Part shown: piece after piece, positions 58,574-64,000 of the stretch
Numbering within the stretch: the stretch's first letter is position 1
Layout: each line of letters starts with the position of its first letter
Assembly (NCBI RefSeq): GCF_000515335.1
Contig: NZ_KI911563.1
Coordinates: 4,228,735 to 4,292,734, forward strand
DNA: 64,000 nucleotides
From: Cohnella panacarvi Gsoil 349
GTDB lineage: Bacteria > Bacillota > Bacilli > Paenibacillales > Paenibacillaceae
Reading direction: 5' to 3'
Notes under the pieces: model-generated
The model's input: the letters and a program-made list of their open reading frames with translations, nothing else
Databases searched by the model: none
Told to the model about the DNA's origin: nothing
Translations under genes and position numbers: made by a program

Positions 58574-60391
58574 TTGAAGACCAAGAGGCTTGCGATTGTC
58601 ATGCCCATGGCCATTGCCGCGGCAGCGGCGATCGCGTATATCCTGTTCGGCATGCAGAAGGACGAGAGTTCGATTGTCGTATCGCCGTCTCCGATCGCGG
58701 AAGCCGGCACGAAGCCGCCATCCGATACGGCTGCGAAGCCTTCTCCGAGCTCAAGCGTTCAGGAGACGCAGACTATCGAAGCAGAGCAGGACATCCCTTC
58801 TCTTAAGGACGTATTCAAAGACGACTTCATGCTTGGAACCGCTTTGCTAGTGAACGAAATTTCCGATCCGGACGGACCCGACGCTCGGCTCGTCAAGAAG
58901 CATTTCAATAGCTTGACGGCCGGCAACGAATTGAAGTGGGACGCGACCGAGCCGCGGGAAGGGCGGTTCGATTTCTCGCGGTCGGACCGAATCGCGGATT
59001 TCGCCATGAACAACGGGATCGCTTTCCGCGGACACACGTTGATCTGGCATAGCCAGACTCCGAACTGGGTGTTCCGCGACGACAAAGGCGACCTCGTAAG
59101 CAAAGAAGTGCTGTTCGAGAGAATGAAGAAGCACATCGAGACGGTAGTCGGGCGGTATAAAGGCAAAGTATACGCTTGGGATGTCGTGAACGAGGTGATC
59201 GAGCCCGGAGACAAGCAGCCCGGCGGGCTTCGCAACAGCTTATGGTATCAAATCGCCGGAGAAGAATTCATCGTAAAAGCGTTCGAGTACGCGCATGAAA
59301 CCGACCCGGACGCCAAGCTGTTCATTAACGATTACAACACGGATATGCCCGACAAGCGCCAGATGCTGCACGATTTGATCAAACGGCTGAAAGCGAAAGG
59401 CGTGCCGATCGACGGCGTCGGCCATCAGACGCACATCGGAATGCTGTATCCGTCCTCGCTCCAGCTCGATCAAATGATTCAAGCGTTCACGGATCTGGGC
59501 ATCGACCAGCAAATCACCGAGATGGATATGAGCGTCTATACGAGCGACTCCGAAGCTTTCGATACGTTCCCGGAGGACTTGCGGATTAGGCAGGCGTACC
59601 GGTATAAAGAAATTTTCGACGTATTCAAGAAGCATAAGGACCAGCTCAGCGCCGTTATTTTCTGGGGCAAGGACGATTTGAACACTTGGCTGCGAACGTT
59701 CCCGGTCAGACGCAACAATTGGCCGCTGCTGTTCGACGAACGGCTTCAAGCGAAATATGCGTATTGGGCGCTTGTCGACCCGAGCAAGCTGCCGGAAGAC
59801 ACGATGCCGACCGTGGCCGCGACGAAGCTCGAAACGGCAGCGAAGCCGGGCACTCCGGTCATCGACGGGGAGAGGGAAGCCGCTTGGAACGGTACGCACG
59901 AGCTGGCGACCGACCGCTGGGTCATCGGCGTCAAAGGCTCGACAGCGCGCGTACGGACGCTATGGGATGAAGGCCATCTTTATGTCCTCGCCGAAGTAAC
60001 GGATTCGAAGCTGTCGAACCGAAGCGCGAACGCGTGGGAGCAGGATTCCATCGAAATCTTCATCGACGCGAACAACGCGAAGACGGCGGCTTACGAGCCG
60101 GACGACGGGCAATATCGCATTAATATCGACAACGAAAGCTCCGTAAATCCCGATTCGCTGAAGAGCCGTCTCGAATCGGCAGTGAAGCGGACGGAAACCG
60201 GCTACATCGTGGAAGCCTCCATCGCTTGGCCGGACGCTGCGCCTGCCGCGGGAGATAAGATCGGCTTCGACGTACAGGTCAACGACGACGAGGACGGAGA
60301 CGGCGCGCGCGACAGCGTCGCGGTATGGAGCGATACGTCCGGACAGTCGTATCAGAGTACGACGGACTTCGGGGAGCTGAGGCTGAAATGA
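58574..60391 (+). CDS. Cell-tethered GH10 endo-1,4-beta-xylanase with CBM9-like domain
   Basis: Encodes 605 residues. An N-terminal hydrophobic segment ('LAIVMPMAIAAAAAIAYILFG') lacks a clear cleavage or lipobox site, so it is probably a membrane anchor, followed by a Pro/Ser linker. The GH10 barrel (about 75-420) has acid/base Glu207 in 'AWDVVNEV' and nucleophile Glu316 in 'QITEMDMSV', plus 'RGHTLIWHSQTPNWVF'. A CBM9-like domain (about 425-605) has 'PVIDGEREAAWNGTHEL' and 'QDSIEIFIDANNAK'. TTG 58574 lies six bases after GAGGTGG and is preferred over GTG 58565. It cleaves xylan at the cell surface. The gene is in line with the ABC genes and overlaps the GH43 gene. Confidence 0.92.
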   Translation: MKTKRLAIVMPMAIAAAAAIAYILFGMQKDESSIVVSPSPIAEAGTKPPSDTAAKPSPSSSVQETQTIEAEQDIPSLKDVFKDDFMLGTALLVNEISDPDGPDARLVKKHFNSLTAGNELKWDATEPREGRFDFSRSDRIADFAMNNGIAFRGHTLIWHSQTPNWVFRDDKGDLVSKEVLFERMKKHIETVVGRYKGKVYAWDVVNEVIEPGDKQPGGLRNSLWYQIAGEEFIVKAFEYAHETDPDAKLFINDYNTDMPDKRQMLHDLIKRLKAKGVPIDGVGHQTHIGMLYPSSLQLDQMIQAFTDLGIDQQITEMDMSVYTSDSEAFDTFPEDLRIRQAYRYKEIFDVFKKHKDQLSAVIFWGKDDLNTWLRTFPVRRNNWPLLFDERLQAKYAYWALVDPSKLPEDTMPTVAATKLETAAKPGTPVIDGEREAAWNGTHELATDRWVIGVKGSTARVRTLWDEGHLYVLAEVTDSKLSNRSANAWEQDSIEIFIDANNAKTAAYEPDDGQYRINIDNESSVNPDSLKSRLESAVKRTETGYIVEASIAWPDAAPAAGDKIGFDVQVNDDEDGDGARDSVAVWSDTSGQSYQSTTDFGELRLK

Positions 60392-62391
60392 AGGCCGCGA
60401 AGCTGATCGTTCTCTCCGCCGTTCTAGTCGGGGCGGCCGCGATTCTCTATTCGACTTTATCGCCGAAGACCGATCAAGCGATGCGTGCCGAGAGCGACGT
60501 CGATCCGGCGACGAAACCGAAGGCAGGCTTACGGGCCGGCATACAAGAGACGGACTTGAACCTTCGCCGTGACCAGGGCGCGACCTATACGTTAAAATTG
60601 CTGATGGACGAATACAAGGCGGAGGGGCGGGTTAATCTGATTCGCGCAACCGTCGATTTTCCCGCCGAATTCGAAGTGACCGACATCGCTCTTAACCGAA
60701 ACAACTTGCCAACTTCAGACGTGGCATTCCATAATAAGACGAACGGCAGCGTGGAGTTCGTCGTCCGCCGCGCGGACGACGCTGCGGTAACGTTCAAGAA
60801 CGCGGACGCGAGCGGAGAATGGGCCGCGGTCGAATTCAGACTGAACCAAAATTTGACGCATTCCTATAAGGAGGCTATTACATTGAGCCAATTCGAGATC
60901 GAAGACAACGACAATAACGCCGTATCCTACGACGTGGAGGGAGCTTCCGTCAAAGTCCATTACACGGCGCCTGCCGATGCGGTCGGCAAGCTGCCGCCGA
61001 ACGGGAATCCGCTCGTCTCCCACCGGTTCGGCGCCGACCCTTACGCGCTCGTATACGGAGACCGAGTCTATCTGTTCGCGACGAACGACGTGCTGGAATA
61101 CGATGCGGACGGCAACGTGAAAGACAATACATATGCCAGCATCAACACGCTATCCGTCATTTCCTCTGACGATCTAGCCAACTGGACCGATCATGGCGAG
61201 ATCGCCGTCGCCGGTCCGCAAGGCGCGGCCAAGTGGGCGACGCAATCGTGGGCGCCGGCCGCCGCTCACAAAGTAATCGACGGACAAGACAAGTTTTTCC
61301 TCTACTTCGCGAACAATGCGAGCGGAATCGGCGTCTTGACGAGCGACAGCCCGACCGGACCTTGGGTGGATCCGATCGGTCAAGCTCTCGTGACCCGCGC
61401 GACGCCGGGCGTCGAGACCGTTACCTGGCTATTCGACCCTGCGGTGCTGGTCGACGACGACGGCAAAGCGTATCTTTACTTCGGAGGCGGCGTTCCGGAA
61501 GGCAAAGATGCGATGCCGGACACCGCCCGAGTCATGGAATTAGGCCCCGATATGATCAGCGTGGTCGGCGAAGCGAAGACGATTCCGGCGCCTTTCATGT
61601 TCGAGGATGCGGGCATCAACAAGGTGAACGGCACTTATTACTATACGTATTGCTCCAACTTCTACGAAGGAGCACGCCCGGAAGGAAGTCCGCCCGCGGG
61701 CGAGATCGCGTATATGACGAGCGACAGTCCGATGGGACCGTGGACGTATCACGGCTCGATCCTGAAAAACCCGGGCCACTTCTTCGGCGTCGGCGGCAAC
61801 AATCACCACGTCATATTCCGGTTCCGGGATGCTTGGTATATCGCCTATCACGCCCAAACGTTGTCAAAGGCGATGGGCGTGCCGAAAGGTTACCGCTCCA
61901 CGCAATTGAACCAGGTTACTTTCGGCGACGACGGCTCTATTCGGGAGATCCAAGCCGATTATGCGGGCGTGCCGCAGATTAAGCCGCTCTATCCATACGC
62001 AACCGTCGCGGCGGCCACGATCGGATGGAACGCAGGCATCTCGACGGTGAAGGTTGTCGATGACAAAGGCCGGCAGTCGGCGATCGTGTCGGGCATCGAC
62101 GACGCGGATTGGATCGCTCTGTCCAAAGTCGATTTCGGCAGCAAAGGAGCCGCCTCGTTCTCCGCTTCGATATCCGGGGCTTCCGAGCCCGCTTCTATCG
62201 ATCTTCGCCTCGATTCCCGGAACGGGAAGTCGATCGGCATCCTTGAAGTATCCAAGACGTCCGGAGAGGATTGGTACGAGTTTACGACGAAAGTGGCCGG
62301 GGCTGTCGGCGTTCACGATTTGTACCTCGTTTTCGGCGGCAAGCCGGGACAGAACCTGTTCAAATGGAAGAGCTGGCAGTTCGCGGAGTAA
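60388..62391 (+). CDS. Cell-tethered GH43 arabinofuranosidase/xylosidase
   Basis: Encodes 667 residues. The ATG overlaps the xylanase stop (ATGA). A hydrophobic N-terminus ('LIVLSAVLVGAAAILYSTL') is probably an anchor. Residues about 46-195 form a cohesin-like beta domain ('VNLIRATVDFPAEFEVTDIALN'). The GH43 five-bladed propeller (about 205-530) has the base Asp217 in 'RFGADPYALVY', 'WLFDPAVLVDDDGKAYLYFGGG', and the acid Glu in 'FMFEDAGINKVNGTYYYTY'. The C-terminus (about 545-667) resembles CBM6. The layout is that of arabinoxylan-debranching enzymes (XynD type). It would act with the xylanase and CE1 esterase on decorated xylan. A strong terminator follows. Confidence 0.9.
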   Translation: MKAAKLIVLSAVLVGAAAILYSTLSPKTDQAMRAESDVDPATKPKAGLRAGIQETDLNLRRDQGATYTLKLLMDEYKAEGRVNLIRATVDFPAEFEVTDIALNRNNLPTSDVAFHNKTNGSVEFVVRRADDAAVTFKNADASGEWAAVEFRLNQNLTHSYKEAITLSQFEIEDNDNNAVSYDVEGASVKVHYTAPADAVGKLPPNGNPLVSHRFGADPYALVYGDRVYLFATNDVLEYDADGNVKDNTYASINTLSVISSDDLANWTDHGEIAVAGPQGAAKWATQSWAPAAAHKVIDGQDKFFLYFANNASGIGVLTSDSPTGPWVDPIGQALVTRATPGVETVTWLFDPAVLVDDDGKAYLYFGGGVPEGKDAMPDTARVMELGPDMISVVGEAKTIPAPFMFEDAGINKVNGTYYYTYCSNFYEGARPEGSPPAGEIAYMTSDSPMGPWTYHGSILKNPGHFFGVGGNNHHVIFRFRDAWYIAYHAQTLSKAMGVPKGYRSTQLNQVTFGDDGSIREIQADYAGVPQIKPLYPYATVAAATIGWNAGISTVKVVDDKGRQSAIVSGIDDADWIALSKVDFGSKGAASFSASISGASEPASIDLRLDSRNGKSIGILEVSKTSGEDWYEFTTKVAGAVGVHDLYLVFGGKPGQNLFKWKSWQFAE

Positions 62392-62430
62392 ATTCCGCAG
62401 CAAGATGGAGCGACATAAACTAAGACGAAG

Positions 62431-62458
62431 AGCCGCACGATTGGCGTGCGGCTTTTTT
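62431..62458 (+). terminator. Rho-independent terminator
   Basis: AGCCGCACG pairs with CGTGCGGCT around ATTGG and is followed by TTTTT. It ends the ABC/xylanase operon. Confidence 0.93.
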
Positions 62459-62654
62459 GCGTCTATCAGAAAGTATAAAATTTGGGGATAGGGGCTGCCC
62501 TATTTCAATAGGGTGATGCGGGATGAGAACGGGTCGTAAAACGGACATGCCCGGGAGGCATGTTCGTAGGTACTGGCGTGATAGTCGCTATCGTGTGACC
62601 GTGAATACGGCCGCGCAGCGACGGAGCTAATCCCACTCTCTCCGCCAACCAATA

Positions 62655-62840
62655 GAACCTGCGATCGTACAGCTATTTCATAGAACTGGTAGGGTGTTAA
62701 ATCAATAGATGCAATTGTGCAGGTGATAGCTAGCCGAGTGACTCCGTTGATGGTTTGAAGGACTAGTACCTGCAGTTTTGCAGGATGAAGGGATAAACGA
62801 GCGATTTCGGGTAGGATGAACAGCAGAATTGCAGGTGTGG
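62655..62840. repeat. Diverged TGCAG-containing units
   Basis: Related motifs GATGCAATTGTGCAGGTGAT (about 62706), CCTGCAGTTTTGCAGGATGA (about 62770) and AGCAGAATTGCAGGTGTGG (about 62822) occur at 50-65-base intervals. They may be old copies of an intergenic repeat family. Confidence 0.45.
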
Positions 62841-63340
62841 AGCGACGGAAGGGGGGACAAAGTGTGTGAAACTCCGATGCAGCGACGGCAGTAAGGGACA
62901 AAGTGTGCGAAACCCCGATGCAGCGATGGCAGTAGGGGGACAAAGTGTGCGAAACCCCGATGCAGCGACGGCAGTAAGGGACAAAGTGTGCGAAACCCCG
63001 ATGCAGCGACGGAAGGGGGGACAAAGTGTGTGAAACTCCGATGCAGCGACGGAAGGGGGGGACAAAGTATGCGAAACCCCGATGCAGCGACGGAAGGGGG
63101 GACAAAGTGTGCGAAACCCCGATGCAGCGACGGAAGGGGGGACAAAGTGTGCGAAACCCCGATGCAGCGACGGAAGGGGGGACAAAGTGTGCGAAACCCC
63201 GATGCAGCGACGGAAGGGAGGACAAAGTATGCGAAACCCCGATGCAGCGACGGAAGGGGGGACAAAGTGTGCGAAACCCCGATGCAGCGACGGAAGTAGT
63301 GGGGACAAAGTGTGCGAATCCCCGATGCAGCGACGGAAGC
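62841..63340. repeat. Twelve-copy 40-base tandem array
   Basis: About twelve head-to-tail units of 40-42 bases plus a partial one. Each holds GATGCAGCGACGG, a G-rich variable stretch, and ACAAAGTGTGCGAAA followed by CCCC. Units differ mainly in the G run (GAAGGGGGG, CAGTAAGGG, AAGTAGTGGGG) and in GTGTGTG/GTATGCG variants. There are no unique spacers. Confidence 0.92.
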
Positions 63341-63386
63341 CGGGAGAGCCGCGGGAAAAGATTGGCAACGGCACATTGGCGACCGA

Positions 63387-63443
63387 ACGAGCACGCCCGA
63401 CCGAGACGAGCACGCCCGACCGAGACGAGCACGCCTGACCGAG
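63387..63443. repeat. Three-copy 19-base tandem repeat
   Basis: ACGAGCACGCCYGACCGAG is repeated three times without gaps, shortly after the 40-base array. Confidence 0.88.
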
Positions 63444-63609
63444 CCAGCAGTATCGGTTTTTTTTAACGCGCGTATGCGCAAATCGTAAAGATCGGGTAAC
63501 GATAACAAGATTTGCACCTTGTATTCACGGGAGATAGCTTGGATAATAGGGTTATTTATTAGCGTAGAGTTGTATCCCAATCCCCATGTCGGTTCACAGG
63601 GAGGCCGTT

Positions 63610-64000
63610 ATGACAAGGATGAATTCAGGCGCGAAGCCGTTCCTCGCCATCCTCTTCTCGATCGCGCTGTTATCCTCTTGCTTTCAGGGAGGGGGCTCAA
63701 GCCTTACGCCGAATTCTTCGGGGAGCCAGGCCGGAGAGCGTTCGCCGGGGGCTGCGCTTAACGCGGACCGTCAGCCGATCGCTCTCACGTTCGTTCGGGA
63801 GACGACCGATTTGGACCATTTACTCAAGCAGTTTCCGGGAGAGACGCTGGAGGACAATCGGTGGACCCGAATCTATGAGCAGGAGCTTGGCATAAGGATC
63901 AAATACGATTGGACGGCCAAAGGAGATCAATATCGTCAGAAGCTCGGTATCTCGCTCGCCACCGGCAATATCCCGGACGTCGTGCGGGTCGATTCGCAGC
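63610..64000 (+). CDS. ABC sugar-binding lipoprotein, start only
   Basis: The first 130 codons are present; the gene runs off the window. The signal 'FLAILFSIALLSSC' ends with the lipidated Cys24. The mature part, 'LEDNRWTRIYEQELGIRIKYDW' split around 85-106 and 'LATGNIPDVVRVDSQ', parallels the binding protein at 18467. GGGAGG precedes the ATG. It probably opens an LplA/B/C-type importer for the oligosaccharides released by the xylan enzymes upstream, with permeases outside the window. Substrate inferred. Confidence 0.9.
   Translation, partial: MTRMNSGAKPFLAILFSIALLSSCFQGGGSSLTPNSSGSQAGERSPGAALNADRQPIALTFVRETTDLDHLLKQFPGETLEDNRWTRIYEQELGIRIKYDWTAKGDQYRQKLGISLATGNIPDVVRVDSQ

Larger units (their letters stand above)
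62459..63609. other. 1.15-kb gene-free region with three repeat types
   Basis: No gene is convincing. The long frames open on both strands through 62760-63460 are products of a 40-base tandem repeat whose length is not a multiple of three. The region holds diverged TGCAG-type units, the 40-base array and a 19-base triple repeat, all listed separately. It separates the xylan operon from the next binding-protein gene. Confidence 0.7.

Noticed and set aside
62841-63340. CRISPR array
   Set aside because: Units are directly adjacent with no unique spacers, and no cas genes are present.
62500-63580. Several long open frames on both strands, with repeats such as GFRTLCPPFRRCIGV
   Set aside because: They arise because a 40-base repeat lacking stops is read in all frames in turn; no ribosome binding site or non-repetitive protein sequence supports them.
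63519-63761. 80-residue frame overlapping the last lipoprotein gene
   Set aside because: It is in another frame from a well-supported lipoprotein start at 63610.

Overview
The window looks like the chromosome of a spore-forming, Gram-positive Paenibacillaceae member (Paenibacillus or Cohnella type). Evidence for this: a Spo0E-like phosphatase, SLH-domain surface proteins, several YesM/YesN and 7TM-type two-component systems, LplB/YtcP-type sugar permeases without their own ATPase, GH10/GH43 xylan enzymes, strong AGGAGG-like ribosome binding sites and frequent GTG/TTG starts. Genus-level placement is inference.

Layout. (1) 1-4.8 kb is the right end of a degenerate mobilizable element: DUF6061- and DUF6075-like genes, an oriT-like pair of inverted repeats, an XRE repressor facing a Spo0E-like gene, a TnpW-like gene and a large serine recombinase that is now a pseudogene. 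It abuts the severed tip of an Rhs protein that carries a HicA toxin domain, followed by HicB. (2) 4.8-18.2 kb is a signalling block: a secreted protein divergent from an OmpR/kinase pair, a 7TM kinase with a BTAD-type regulator, a complete IS256-family insertion with its target duplication, a 1268-residue hybrid kinase that ends in a CheA-like module with its CheY-like partner, and a decayed ecsC gene. (3) 18.4-25.6 kb is a sugar importer (binding lipoprotein and two permeases) followed by a YesM/YesN sensor-regulator pair. (4) 25.6-40.8 kb holds a MalT-like regulator divergent from an Ig-repeat/SLH surface protein, then a 7TMR-DISM kinase separated from its probable OmpR regulator by an inverted SLH/beta-solenoid protein gene, and a two-gene unit with an orphan FliD-like protein. 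(5) 40.9-47.5 kb has a LacI-sensor/PAS/GGDEF/EAL gene interrupted by a -1 frameshift at a run of seven A, and a putative polyamine unit (PuuP-like permease, MerR regulator, agmatinase). (6) 47.6-49.1 kb encodes a secreted RCC1-repeat protein. (7) 49.4-64 kb is a xylan region: a CE1 esterase divergent from a LacI regulator, then one apparent operon of a MacB-like ABC system (ATPase, adaptor lipoprotein, FtsX permease, ATPase with an AbrB-like tail) plus cell-tethered GH10 xylanase and GH43 arabinofuranosidase, a 1.1-kb gene-free stretch with a 12-copy 40-bp tandem array, and the start of another sugar-binding lipoprotein that runs off the edge.

Together the host genes describe a plant-polysaccharide-degrading soil bacterium with heavy investment in sensing: seven histidine kinases or sensor proteins and five response regulators lie in about 40 kb. 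The most unusual items are the hybrid-kinase/CheA fusion, the frameshift in the c-di-GMP gene, the ABC/xylanase operon, the kinase/regulator pair split by a surface-protein gene with a duplicated leader, and the Rhs-HicA remnant next to a dead recombinase. All domain and family names come from reading the translated sequences; no database search was run.
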